Source of the DNA: Marinagarivorans sp. UBA5868
GTDB taxonomy: Bacteria; Pseudomonadota; Gammaproteobacteria; Pseudomonadales; Cellvibrionaceae
DNA: 10,324 nucleotides
Assembly (NCBI GenBank): GCA_002432095.1
Contig: DJFQ01000025.1
Location: forward strand, 42,890-53,213
Direction: 5' to 3'
In this document: in pieces, positions 1 through 8,144 of the stretch
Numbering within the stretch: position 1 is the first letter of the stretch
Layout: every line of letters begins with the position of its first letter
Translations under genes and position numbers: made by a program
The notes under the pieces: model-generated
Seen by the model: the letters and a program-made list of their open reading frames with translations, nothing else
Database searches by the model: none
What the model was told of the DNA's origin: nothing

Positions 1-1048
1 GGGACGGCATGCCACCGGCTTCGTCTTCACCAATCAATTGACCGTAAACCGCACCGGTAGCGCCGCCGAGCCTATATCCCCAGCGCCAGTCGATACCAGC
101 CAGTTGGTTGCCAGGTTCATTGCTTTTGTCCTCCGCGATACTGTCGTCGCCTCGGTTGTCCTTGCCGACCAGCAGGTTGAGGAAAGTATCGAGATCTCCG
201 GGGCGGCCATCGCCGCCCCAAATGGCGGCACGGGAAAAGCCGAGTTCCAGGGTTTTCAAAGGTTTGATATTCAGACGCATGCCCCAGAGTCGCGCGTCGG
301 GAATATGTCGTTCTGATTCGAGCTGAGACATGAAGGTGGCGAGTTGCCAAGGACCTATCCAGCTGAGCCAGGGGGATTCAAAGGCCCGACTTGAATTACG
401 CTGTAAAAATAGCCCGGGGACCGGGCGCGCGTTATGGCTGAGAATCAGGCTGGAATCCCATCCTGGCCCCCACCACCGGTCGATTGCACCGATGCCGAAT
501 GCCCAGTTGCCAGCCATGCGGCTCAAATAGGATCCGTCAAAACGTAACGATTCATCGTCGGCGGGTTCGTGAGCGTAGCCTGCACGAAGGTTTATGGCCG
601 TCTTTTGTGTGGTGATATTGAGGTTGAGCTCCGACTCGTACTGTTCGCGCCGATTCGAAGAAAAATCTCCGACCGCACCCACGGAATTGCCAATCGATGT
701 CGTTTGCTGAAGCGTAACGTCCCGCATGGCTTTGCGTAATTCATGGCGTAAATATTGGTAGGACCAGAGTTGCGAGTCGTCTAGTTGCGCAGGCTCCACA
801 TGATCGAGTTCTTGTTTTATGTGGCGCCACATTAACGGCCACGCCGTGACGGGCGTATGCAATATGCCGCCATCCACTAAGTTCTGCAGGTGGTGGCGAG
901 TTTGCTGATTACCGGTGTCGATCCAAGGGGCTGCATTTGCGCCGGTGGATATCATGAGTCCCAAAATCGCCCGCATCAGCGCACTAACAATCCGTGTAGA
1001 GGGTAGTGGGATACGCGATCTGCGATGCGCCGTTTTGTGTGTTTGCAT
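1..1048 (-). CDS. Wzi-family outer-membrane beta-barrel protein, partial (3' end beyond window)
   Basis: This frame is open without a stop for 349 codons and leaves the window at base 1, so only the N-terminal part is seen. Residues 20-39 form a hydrophobic segment ending in ANA before APW, a plausible Sec signal peptide cut after residue 39. An arginine-rich stretch precedes it. Around residues 191-213 is RWWGPGWDSSLILSHNARP, which I recognise as a hallmark of the capsule assembly Wzi family (PF14052); later segments rich in Trp, Gly and Asn fit a barrel. E. coli Wzi is an outer-membrane lectin that anchors group 1 capsule. Many marine members of the family sit outside capsule loci, and no capsule genes are visible here, so a capsule role is unproven. 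I chose ATG 1048 because an in-frame ATG 17 codons upstream would lie inside the candidate promoter. Neither start has a good Shine-Dalgarno sequence. Confidence 0.85.
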   Translation of the reverse strand, partial: MQTHKTAHRRSRIPLPSTRIVSALMRAILGLMISTGANAAPWIDTGNQQTRHHLQNLVDGGILHTPVTAWPLMWRHIKQELDHVEPAQLDDSQLWSYQYLRHELRKAMRDVTLQQTTSIGNSVGAVGDFSSNRREQYESELNLNITTQKTAINLRAGYAHEPADDESLRFDGSYLSRMAGNWAFGIGAIDRWWGPGWDSSLILSHNARPVPGLFLQRNSSRAFESPWLSWIGPWQLATFMSQLESERHIPDARLWGMRLNIKPLKTLELGFSRAAIWGGDGRPGDLDTFLNLLVGKDNRGDDSIAEDKSNEPGNQLAGIDWRWGYRLGGATGAVYGQLIGEDEAGGMPS

Positions 1049-1097
1049 GAATATCCAGGAAAGGTATGGATGAGATTTCTTCGGTTGCAGGGCATGC

Positions 1098-1125
1098 ATC
1101 TTAGGAGATTTTGCCGTCGAGTCAA
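1098..1125 (-). promoter_or_regulatory. Candidate sigma-70 promoter for the Wzi-family gene
   Basis: Read on the minus strand, a -35 box TTGACT (1120-1125, five of six consensus bases) is followed after 16 bp by a -10 box TAAGAT (1098-1103, four of six). Transcription would begin near 1091, leaving a leader of about 43 nt before ATG 1048. The -35 box lies inside a perfect 13-bp inverted repeat at 1119-1131, which could be an operator. The call rests on sequence match only. Confidence 0.45.
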
Positions 1126-1297
1126 TGACTCCGCGGTCCCTTTGAGCGGGTTCGGTATAGATTGACGGAGGACGATGACAGGTGAAAGAAGGTGAAAAAC
1201 ATGGTGACGGATTAATGGCTTATTTTTATCCAGTTCACAAAGTCGTACCGGTTTTTGCGCTTTGGCGCCAAACGCCCTGGAAATATGCGTCAGTCCC

Positions 1298-1326
1298 TGG
1301 ACACACTTTCAGAATTCGCATAAGGT
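1298..1326 (+). promoter_or_regulatory. Weak promoter candidate for the cold-shock gene
   Basis: TGGACA (1298-1303, five of six -35 bases) is followed after 17 bp by TAAGGT (1321-1326, only three of six -10 bases). If used, it would give a leader of about 130 nt, comparable to the long leaders of cspA-type genes. No other position in the region gave a better pair. The poor -10 box makes this uncertain. Confidence 0.2.
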
Positions 1327-1329
1327 CCC

Positions 1330-1371
1330 GGCTTGGTTTTGCTGGGGATTCCAAACCTTAACAAAGCCAGC
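1330..1371 (+). promoter_or_regulatory. Two mutually exclusive hairpins in the cold-shock leader
   Basis: Structure A pairs GGCTT (1330-1334) with AAGCC (1364-1368) and, continuing inward, GGTTT (1335-1339) with AAACC (1353-1357), leaving a 6-nt bulge at 1358-1363. Structure B pairs GCTGG (1341-1345) with CCAGC (1367-1371). The two share bases 1367-1368 and cannot form together. Leaders of cold-shock mRNAs are known to refold with temperature, so a switch is plausible. The pairing is seen directly; the function is inferred, and the element lies 95 nt before the start codon. Confidence 0.3.
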
Positions 1372-1465
1372 TTAGAAATCGGAGGAAGTGGTGGATTGTT
1401 GTTGTACCTTCACTTTGTGTAACCCAGTAACAAAAAAATAAACAACACAAACAGAGGAGTGGATT

Positions 1466-1678
1466 ATGGCTGCTCGTGAATATGGCACTGTCAAGTGGTT
1501 TAATAATGCAAGAGGCTATGGTTTTATCACGCGTGGTGATAATACAGATGATATCTTCGTCCATTATCGCAACATCCGTGGAGAAGGTTATCGCTCGCTG
1601 AGTGAGGGACAAAAAGTCGAGTTCGAATTACAGCAAGGGGACAAGGGGTTGCAGGCTGAAGACGTCGCCTGTCTTTAA
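1466..1678 (+). CDS. CspA-family cold-shock protein (single cold-shock domain)
   Basis: This 70-residue protein is one complete cold-shock domain, an OB-fold that binds single-stranded RNA or DNA and acts as an RNA chaperone in the cytoplasm. The N-terminal GTVKWFN (residues 7-13) is the family signature. RNP1 appears as RGYGFI (16-21) and RNP2 as IFVH (30-33), with the nucleic-acid-stacking aromatic residues retained. The start ATG has the ribosome binding site GAGGAG at 1454-1459 with 6-bp spacing. The domain begins almost at the N-terminus and ends at the C-terminus with nothing appended. RNP1 starts with Arg rather than the usual Lys. The gene is alone, divergent from the Wzi-family gene and convergent with csiV. 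The family is certain, but I cannot say whether it is cold-induced, because many paralogues are not. Confidence 0.95.
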   Translation: MAAREYGTVKWFNNARGYGFITRGDNTDDIFVHYRNIRGEGYRSLSEGQKVEFELQQGDKGLQAEDVACL

Positions 1679-1683
1679 TTAAC

Positions 1684-1740
1684 TCTTATATAGGCCAGCC
1701 GTCTTATATATAGACCAGCCCTCTCATAAATGTATCAGCC
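1684..1740. repeat. Three imperfect tandem repeats, 17-19 bp each
   Basis: Three units follow each other with one base between them: TCTTATATAGGCCAGCC (1684-1700), TCTTATATATAGACCAGCC (1702-1720) and TCTCATAAATGTATCAGCC (1722-1740). All start TCT and end CAGCC; the first two differ mainly by a two-base TA insertion. The array begins 5 bp after the cold-shock stop codon, so it would lie in the 3' untranslated RNA. It is not followed by a T run. Function is unknown; a protein binding site array or local slippage are both possible. Confidence 0.7.
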
Positions 1741-1814
1741 AAGGAGCCAGGCAATATCCTTTCCAGTCTGAGAAGGTATTCGTTACGCCGAAGTATTTTC
1801 TTCTCACTGATTCA

Positions 1815-1840
1815 GGCGGCTTTAGAGTTTTAAAGCCGCC
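1815..1840. terminator. Perfect 10-bp hairpin between convergent genes, probable bidirectional terminator
   Basis: GGCGGCTTTA (1815-1824) pairs perfectly with TAAAGCCGCC (1831-1840) around a 6-nt loop. It lies 14 bp past the csiV stop codon on the minus strand and 136 bp past the cold-shock stop codon on the plus strand. On the plus strand it is followed by ATCCTTTCG, a broken T tract; on the minus strand there is no T tract. Position and stem strength argue for transcript ending or 3'-end protection of both genes, but a textbook intrinsic terminator would need a better T run. Confidence 0.6.
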
Positions 1841-1854
1841 ATCCTTTCGCAAAT

Positions 1855-2823
1855 CTATTCTTTGGTATTTTGTTGCGGTGTTATCTTAATCAGCACACCA
1901 AATCTTGGATGATCAAGGTAATGCAGCTCACCACTGCGCATCCTGCGTTTTTGTCGCAATGTCGTTACTTGATTAACCAGGTAAGGAGATTTGCTGACGT
2001 CCTCTTGCTGCCAATTGCTCGCGTCTGTTGTCCAGCCAGTCCCCTCTGACTGCTGTGTCAGATTAACCATGTCATCATTTGGCTGATATTGCGAATTCGC
2101 TGAATCCGCGCTCGCCCACTTATCAGCAAGCTGTGGTTCGACGGGTAGGCGAGGCAGTGGGCCGAAATCTTGCCCGTGATTCACGCTGAATTCGCTGAAC
2201 CAGAGATCCGTCTGCATATGCAGAAATCGGCTGACACTGAGGTTGATGTATCCCTGTAATTCATAGTGATCTCCGTAACGTTTGCCGCCGTGAAGAATTA
2301 ACGAGGGCGCTTTTTCGGGGGAAGTCATCGGTTGGAGCCAAGTCTCGTGAAATAACACTCGATAGTGATTACGGCGGGTGAGGGCATCCCGGGTTTTTCG
2401 CAGACCGAGAGACTGCTCGGGTAGGTATTCAAAATATTTCTGTCCTTCAGATAGTGAGGATGGTTCGGCGGGTGTAGCCGAAGATGTGCTCTGAATCGAG
2501 TCTCCCCGCTCCTCCGCCAGGGTTTGGAGGAATTCATCGGACAGGCGCAACGAATCCGCCTGATCTGCGAGAGTCTGGCGCGCGGCTTCCTCGTCTGGGT
2601 CGATCAGCCGCTGCCAATTTTTGGGGTACTCCAGCAGAGCATTTTTTTGCCAGCCCTCTGCATCACTGCCGGATGAATGCGCGCCTCTTTCGAAAATAAT
2701 CACTTCCACTTGGTAGACCTTGCCATTGGCCAGAGAAGATGAGGCGAGCAGCAGCATGGCGACAGAGGCGAGCCATCCCAATACAGTTGAGACAACCAGG
2801 TGGGTGGACTTTGGGGGAGTCAT
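1855..2823 (-). CDS. csiV: CsiV-family periplasmic peptidoglycan-binding protein
   Basis: The 322-residue product has a signal peptide: Lys5, a hydrophobic run at about residues 9-27 and a likely cut after SLA (residue 32). The mature start VYQVEVIIFERG and the C-terminal block at about 292-314, with RRMRSGELHYLDHPRFG, are the conserved ends of the CsiV family (PF10972). The middle, about residues 50-150, is polar and low in conservation. In Vibrio cholerae, CsiV binds peptidoglycan and is needed for the LpoA-PBP1A cell-wall synthesis pathway; whether this homologue does the same is inferred. The start ATG has AAGGA at 2831-2835 with 7-bp spacing. mfd lies 39 bp upstream on the same strand with no promoter evident in the gap, so co-transcription is likely. 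A hairpin 14 bp after the stop probably ends the transcript. Confidence 0.88.
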   Translation of the reverse strand: MTPPKSTHLVVSTVLGWLASVAMLLLASSSLANGKVYQVEVIIFERGAHSSGSDAEGWQKNALLEYPKNWQRLIDPDEEAARQTLADQADSLRLSDEFLQTLAEERGDSIQSTSSATPAEPSSLSEGQKYFEYLPEQSLGLRKTRDALTRRNHYRVLFHETWLQPMTSPEKAPSLILHGGKRYGDHYELQGYINLSVSRFLHMQTDLWFSEFSVNHGQDFGPLPRLPVEPQLADKWASADSANSQYQPNDDMVNLTQQSEGTGWTTDASNWQQEDVSKSPYLVNQVTTLRQKRRMRSGELHYLDHPRFGVLIKITPQQNTKE

Positions 2824-2862
2824 AGAGATTTCCTTCAGCGAATAACCGGTTGCGTCATCTGA

Positions 2863-5800
2863 CTATGGCTGTTTATCAGCAAGGGTCGCAAGGACGCGAT
2901 GAGTGTGCTGAATCCGTTCGATTGGGCCTTCCATAGTGGCAAAGAATCGCAAATGTGTGGCTCCATCTAAGCGATAAGTTTGCGGCCGAGTTTGCACCAA
3001 TTTGACAATCGTGAGTGGATCGATCGAAGTTTTACTACCGAATTCGATGCGGCCAAATTCTTTGTTGGCTTCTACTTTGGTGATGCCCAACTCCTCGGCA
3101 AGTAGTTTCAATCTCGTTACCTGCATGAGGTTTTTGGTGGCGTCGGGCAAAAGCCCGAAACGATCAATCATTTCCACTTGCAACTCCTCAAGGTCTTCGG
3201 CAGCCTTAACGCTCGCAATACGTTTGTAAAGAATGAGGCGGGTATGCACATCCGCCAAATAGGCTTCTGGAATCAAAGCCGGAATACGTAAATTGATTTC
3301 CGCTCCACTGTGCGATGGTTGGTCAAGATCAATGATCTCGCCTTTGCGCATGGCGTTGACGGCGCGTTCGAGCATATCCATATAAAGCGAAAAGCCGATC
3401 GCCTGCATTTGCCCGCTCTGTTCTTCGCCAAGCAATTCCCCCGCGCCGCGAATTTCCATGTCGTGCGACGCCAGCATGAAGCCTGCACCCAGGTCTTGGG
3501 CTTCGGCGATCGCAGTCAGCCGTTTGTGCGCGTCCGCGGTCATCGCCTTTGCATTGGTGGTCAACAGATACGCGTAAGCTTGGTGATGCGAGCGCCCGAC
3601 CCGACCGCGAAGTTGATGAAGTTGTGCAAGACCAAATTTATCCGCCCGTTCAATAATGATGGTGTTGGCGCTGGGTACATCAATGCCCGTTTCAATAATG
3701 GTGGTACAAACCAGGACATTGAATCGCTTGTGATAAAAGTCACTCATCACCGATTCCAGATCGCGCTCACGCATCTGGCCGTGACCTATTTGGATGCGAG
3801 CTTCGGGGATGGCTTCGGCTAATTCTCGCGCTGTTTTTTCGATGGTTTTGACTTCGTTATGAAGATAGTACACCTGCCCACCGCGGAGGATTTCCCGCAG
3901 GATTGCCTCCTTAACCGTCGCCAGATCAAACTCCCGAACAAAGGTTTTAATCGACAAACGCTTGGCCGGCGGCGTGGCGATAATGGATAGATCGCGGATG
4001 CCATTCATTGCCATATTCAGCGTGCGGGGAATCGGTGTGGCGGTCATGGTCAGTATGTCGACTTCCGCCCGTAAAGCCTTTAAGGCCTCTTTTTGCCGCA
4101 CGCCAAAACGGTGTTCCTCGTCGACAATCAGCAGGCCCAGATTTGGATATTTGAGCGTGCCCTGCAGCAATTTATGAGTACCAATTAAGATGTCGATCTT
4201 GCCGTCTGCGACGCGCTTTTCGATGGTCTCGACTTCTTTGGCCGTCTTGAATCGCGATATGGATTCGATGTGTACTGGCCAATCGGCGAAGCGGTCTTTG
4301 AAATTTTCAAAATGCTGCTGCGCTAACAATGTGGTGGGCACTAGCACGACGACTTGTTTTCCATTTTGCACTGCGATAAAGGCGGCGCGCATGGCAACCT
4401 CGGTTTTGCCGAAGCCGACGTCACCGCAAACCAATCGGTCCATCGGCTGATGGCGCAGCATGTCGGCTTTTACCGCTTCGATGGCATTCAACTGATCCGG
4501 AGTCTCCTCAAAGGGAAAACTTGCGGAAAATTCTTGGTAAGCCTCTTCTGGATCTTTAAAAGGGAAGCCCTGCCTCGCCTGTCGTTTTGCGTAGATTTCC
4601 AAAAGCTCAGCGGCGACATCGCGGATCTGCTCTGCGGCTTTGCGCTTGGCTTTTTGCCACTGGTCGCTGCCCAGCCGATGTAATGGTGCATGATCTTCGT
4701 CCGCGCCTGTATAACGACTGATTAAATGCAGGTTGGCAACGGGGACATAAAGTTTTGCCTGATCCGCATATTCGATCAGCAAAAATTCGTGCTCCTGACC
4801 ATCAACCTGGAGCGACTGTAGTCCGCGATAGCGACCGACACCATTGTCCTCATGCACCACCGGAGCGCCAATTTTGAGCTCAGTAAGGTTTTTTATGATG
4901 TTGTCGCGGTCGTCGCCGCCAGCGGTTTTACGCCGGCGGTGCTGCTGAACTCGCTGGCCGTATAACTGTGCTTCCGCGATCACCGCAATCTTCTGAAGCG
5001 GGTCGATAAGGCCGCCGTCAAGGGGGGCGACAGTTATCGAATAACGGTCGGTTGACTCTTTAAATTGCGCGAAGTTTGCCGCGCCAGAGGGCGTTACACC
5101 AATCTTCGCCAACTGCTCCAGCAGGGCTTCTCTACGCCCGGATGACTCGGCGCAAAAAAGAATGCGCAGGTCTCGCTCACACAGAAATGCCTCCAAAGCC
5201 AATAAGGGATTCGCTCCTTTGGCATTGATCTGCAGATCTGGAAGTGGCTCGCTGGCGAAATTGTGGTTGCCCCGCTTGTCGTCGAGAATCTCGCCCTTTA
5301 CTGAAACCCGAGCGAGCGGGCTGAGTTGGCCAAAGATCTCATTGGCTGCCCAGAACAATTGCGCCGGCGGCATAAGCGGGCGCAAACGGTCACCCTGGCG
5401 ACTTTCGTAGCGGGTGTGAGCAGAGCGCCAAAAAGACTCTACGGCGGTCTCCAGTCCGCCAACGATAATGGTGGTCGCCGACTCAGGTAGGTAATCAAAC
5501 AGGCTGGCACTCTGCTCGAAAAACAGCGGCAAGTAATATTCGATGCCGGCAGGTGAAAGGCCGGACGCTACGTCCTGGTAGGCGGGGCATGATTTTGCGT
5601 CCCCCTGGAATAGCATATGCCACTGATTTTTAAAGTGCGCCACGGCCGCTTTGTCCAGTGGGCATTCTTTTGCTGGCAGCAGCTCAATCTGTTCTACCTG
5701 GCGTATGGTGCGCTGAGTTTCCGGGTCGAATTCACGTAAAGACTCCACTTCATTGTCGAACAGCTCGATGCGATATGCCTGTGTGCTGCCCATCGGGAAG

Positions 5801-6354
5801 ATATCCAGCAATGCGCCACGTACGGCGAATTCACCGTGTTGAAATACCGTATCAACCGACTGATACCCCGCTGCCGACAACTGGCTGCGCAGTTGTGTCA
5901 GATCGAGCCGTTCTCCCACACTCAGCAGTAGGCTGTTTGCCGTGATATAGGTTTTGGGTGCGATCTTTTGACACAACGTTTGAGCGGCGACGATAAGTAC
6001 GCTTTTCTTGCCCAAGGTCAGTTGATAAAGCGCTCTCATGCGCTCGGAAATGATGTCCTGATGAGGGGAGAACGTGTCGTAGGGTAAGGTTTCCCAGTCG
6101 GCAAAACGCAGCACCTCAGGCGCGTCAGTAACATCTTGTAAAAACAGACCTATATCCCGTTCAAGTTTGTCAACTGTGGCGGTGTCCGGGGCGATGACCA
6201 GAGTCACGGACTTATTCTGAGCTGCGGCGTTTGCTACGGCGAGAGCCAATGCACTCCCACGCAGATTGCCCCATTGGATTTTATCTGCCGGGCCTGCCGG
6301 CATTGGTGGGGTCAATATTGAGCGGAGTTGATTGGCGGGTGGCATTGAGGTCAT
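2863..6354 (-). CDS. mfd: Transcription-repair coupling factor Mfd
   Basis: The 1163-residue product is slightly longer than E. coli Mfd (1148). Mfd is a cytoplasmic ATPase that binds stalled RNA polymerase, pushes it off or forward and recruits UvrA for nucleotide excision repair. The N-terminal UvrB-like module contains ADWETLPYDTFSPHQD and HGEFAVRGALLDIFPMG. The polymerase-interacting domain starts near residue 495 with VVHEDNGVGRYRG (His501). By my count Leu515 aligns with E. coli Leu499, reported to matter for polymerase binding. The translocase has Walker A GDVGFGKT (Lys650), DEEH (745-748), TATPIPR (771-777) and RGRVGRS (916-922). The C-terminal TRCF domain is complete. The longest frame opens with TTG at 6363; I prefer ATG 6354, although neither start has a clear Shine-Dalgarno sequence. 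The gene is followed closely by csiV. Confidence 0.97.
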   Translation of the reverse strand: MTSMPPANQLRSILTPPMPAGPADKIQWGNLRGSALALAVANAAAQNKSVTLVIAPDTATVDKLERDIGLFLQDVTDAPEVLRFADWETLPYDTFSPHQDIISERMRALYQLTLGKKSVLIVAAQTLCQKIAPKTYITANSLLLSVGERLDLTQLRSQLSAAGYQSVDTVFQHGEFAVRGALLDIFPMGSTQAYRIELFDNEVESLREFDPETQRTIRQVEQIELLPAKECPLDKAAVAHFKNQWHMLFQGDAKSCPAYQDVASGLSPAGIEYYLPLFFEQSASLFDYLPESATTIIVGGLETAVESFWRSAHTRYESRQGDRLRPLMPPAQLFWAANEIFGQLSPLARVSVKGEILDDKRGNHNFASEPLPDLQINAKGANPLLALEAFLCERDLRILFCAESSGRREALLEQLAKIGVTPSGAANFAQFKESTDRYSITVAPLDGGLIDPLQKIAVIAEAQLYGQRVQQHRRRKTAGGDDRDNIIKNLTELKIGAPVVHEDNGVGRYRGLQSLQVDGQEHEFLLIEYADQAKLYVPVANLHLISRYTGADEDHAPLHRLGSDQWQKAKRKAAEQIRDVAAELLEIYAKRQARQGFPFKDPEEAYQEFSASFPFEETPDQLNAIEAVKADMLRHQPMDRLVCGDVGFGKTEVAMRAAFIAVQNGKQVVVLVPTTLLAQQHFENFKDRFADWPVHIESISRFKTAKEVETIEKRVADGKIDILIGTHKLLQGTLKYPNLGLLIVDEEHRFGVRQKEALKALRAEVDILTMTATPIPRTLNMAMNGIRDLSIIATPPAKRLSIKTFVREFDLATVKEAILREILRGGQVYYLHNEVKTIEKTARELAEAIPEARIQIGHGQMRERDLESVMSDFYHKRFNVLVCTTIIETGIDVPSANTIIIERADKFGLAQLHQLRGRVGRSHHQAYAYLLTTNAKAMTADAHKRLTAIAEAQDLGAGFMLASHDMEIRGAGELLGEEQSGQMQAIGFSLYMDMLERAVNAMRKGEIIDLDQPSHSGAEINLRIPALIPEAYLADVHTRLILYKRIASVKAAEDLEELQVEMIDRFGLLPDATKNLMQVTRLKLLAEELGITKVEANKEFGRIEFGSKTSIDPLTIVKLVQTRPQTYRLDGATHLRFFATMEGPIERIQHTHRVLATLADKQP

Positions 6355-6410
6355 GAGCTGCAAATTCGCGGTTATCGGACACAGGTCCGTCCAGATGATT
6401 CGGGGTCGCT

Positions 6411-6439
6411 ATTCTAGCCGTCGGTGGCAGAACTGGCGA
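6411..6439 (-). promoter_or_regulatory. Candidate sigma-70 promoter for mfd
   Basis: On the minus strand TCGCCA (6434-6439, four of six -35 bases) is followed after 17 bp by TAGAAT (6411-6416, five of six -10 bases). Transcription would start near 6404, about 50 nt before ATG 6354, and would include the hairpin at 6376-6389. This spacing agrees with the chosen start codon. Confidence 0.4.
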
Positions 6440-6473
6440 CTTTTGCCTGCACGACAAAATGCTGGAGCGCCTC

Positions 6474-6502
6474 TGGAGTTATGGGTAATCGCTCTCTATA
6501 AT
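6474..6502 (+). promoter_or_regulatory. Candidate sigma-70 promoter for the nqr operon
   Basis: A perfect -10 box TATAAT lies at 6497-6502. The best -35 match at 17-bp spacing is TGGAGT (6474-6479, three of six bases), so the promoter may need an activator. The bases after the -10 box are GC-rich (GTGCGCGGCCC). Transcription would start near 6509, giving a leader of about 290 nt before nqrA. Confidence 0.45.
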
Positions 6503-6584
6503 GTGCGCGGCCCGAAATGGGAGTTTTTCCTGAGGAAAGAAGGTTTTAGGACGACTTACTCTTTTTGCGCGCCTTTCCGGATAA

Positions 6585-6624
6585 GGCCCTAATGATGTCG
6601 TTTGAGTAGAAGCCGTATAGGGCC
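6585..6624 (+). promoter_or_regulatory. Seven-base inverted repeat in the nqr leader
   Basis: GGCCCTA (6585-6591) and TAGGGCC (6618-6624) are perfect complements separated by 26 bases. In RNA they would form a GC-rich stem with a large loop. In DNA they could be a two-site operator. No ligand class or known riboswitch core is recognised. Confidence 0.35.
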
Positions 6625-6739
6625 CAGACAAAACTCCGATGTATAAATCCGCTATTTGGACTCTCAAGGTGGGAAGCAGGCAAGTCCTGGAAAAGTACCT
6701 CTTGTGGGTTTTTTTGCGTTTGTTGAAGCAGAATTTCGA

Positions 6740-6766
6740 CGAAGCGCCGTTGCCTACGGGGCTTCG
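6740..6766 (+). promoter_or_regulatory. Hairpin in the nqrA 5' leader
   Basis: CGAAGC (6740-6745) pairs with GCTTCG (6761-6766), and CCGT (6747-6750) pairs with ACGG (6756-6759), with one G-G mismatch and a 5-nt loop. It ends 34 nt before the nqrA start and is not followed by T residues, so it is not a terminator. It may affect mRNA stability or translation of nqrA, whose Shine-Dalgarno sequence (AGG at 6789-6791) is weak. Confidence 0.4.
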
Positions 6767-6797
6767 CATCAGTTCCCAAACTATTATCAGGCAATAA

Positions 6798-8141
<1,344 letters not shown>

Positions 8142-8144
8142 CGC

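Larger units (their letters stand above)
1049..1465. other. Divergent intergenic region between the Wzi-family gene and the cold-shock gene
   Basis: These 417 bp hold no convincing protein gene. On the minus strand they carry the Wzi-gene promoter candidate (1098-1125). On the plus strand they carry a weak promoter candidate (1298-1326), a leader with alternative hairpins (1330-1371), an internal strong Shine-Dalgarno sequence (1381-1386) and the true cold-shock ribosome binding site GAGGAG (1454-1459). Two palindromes stand out: a 13-bp inverted repeat at 1119-1131 and TTTGGCGCCAAA at 1261-1272. A 48-codon frame at 1215-1361 lacks a ribosome binding site and is not called. Confidence 0.6.

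Noticed and set aside
1215..1361. A 48-codon plus-strand frame starting ATGGCTTATTTTTATCC
   Set aside because: It has no ribosome binding site, no recognisable family pattern, and spans the palindrome, the weak promoter candidate and part of the leader hairpins.
1358..1612. An 84-codon minus-strand frame across the cold-shock leader and gene
   Set aside because: It is antisense to a certain cold-shock gene and has no start signal or family pattern.
3310..3822. A 170-codon plus-strand frame inside mfd
   Set aside because: It is the antisense of the conserved translocase and C-terminal part of Mfd; its length follows from the codon pattern of mfd.
6530..6539. The string CTGAGGAAAG, which recalls the 5' part of bacterial RNase P RNA
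   Set aside because: The rest of the RNase P core (the continuation of this motif and the later conserved boxes) is missing, so it is a chance match.
6332..6592. An 86-codon plus-strand frame between mfd and nqrA
   Set aside because: It begins inside the 5' end of mfd on the other strand, has no ribosome binding site, runs through both promoter candidates and resembles no protein I know.
6709..6715. A seven-T run as a possible intrinsic terminator or attenuator before nqrA
   Set aside because: No GC-rich stem lies directly before it; the best pairing (6665-6670 with 6697-6704) is short and bulged. It is kept only as part of the leader description.
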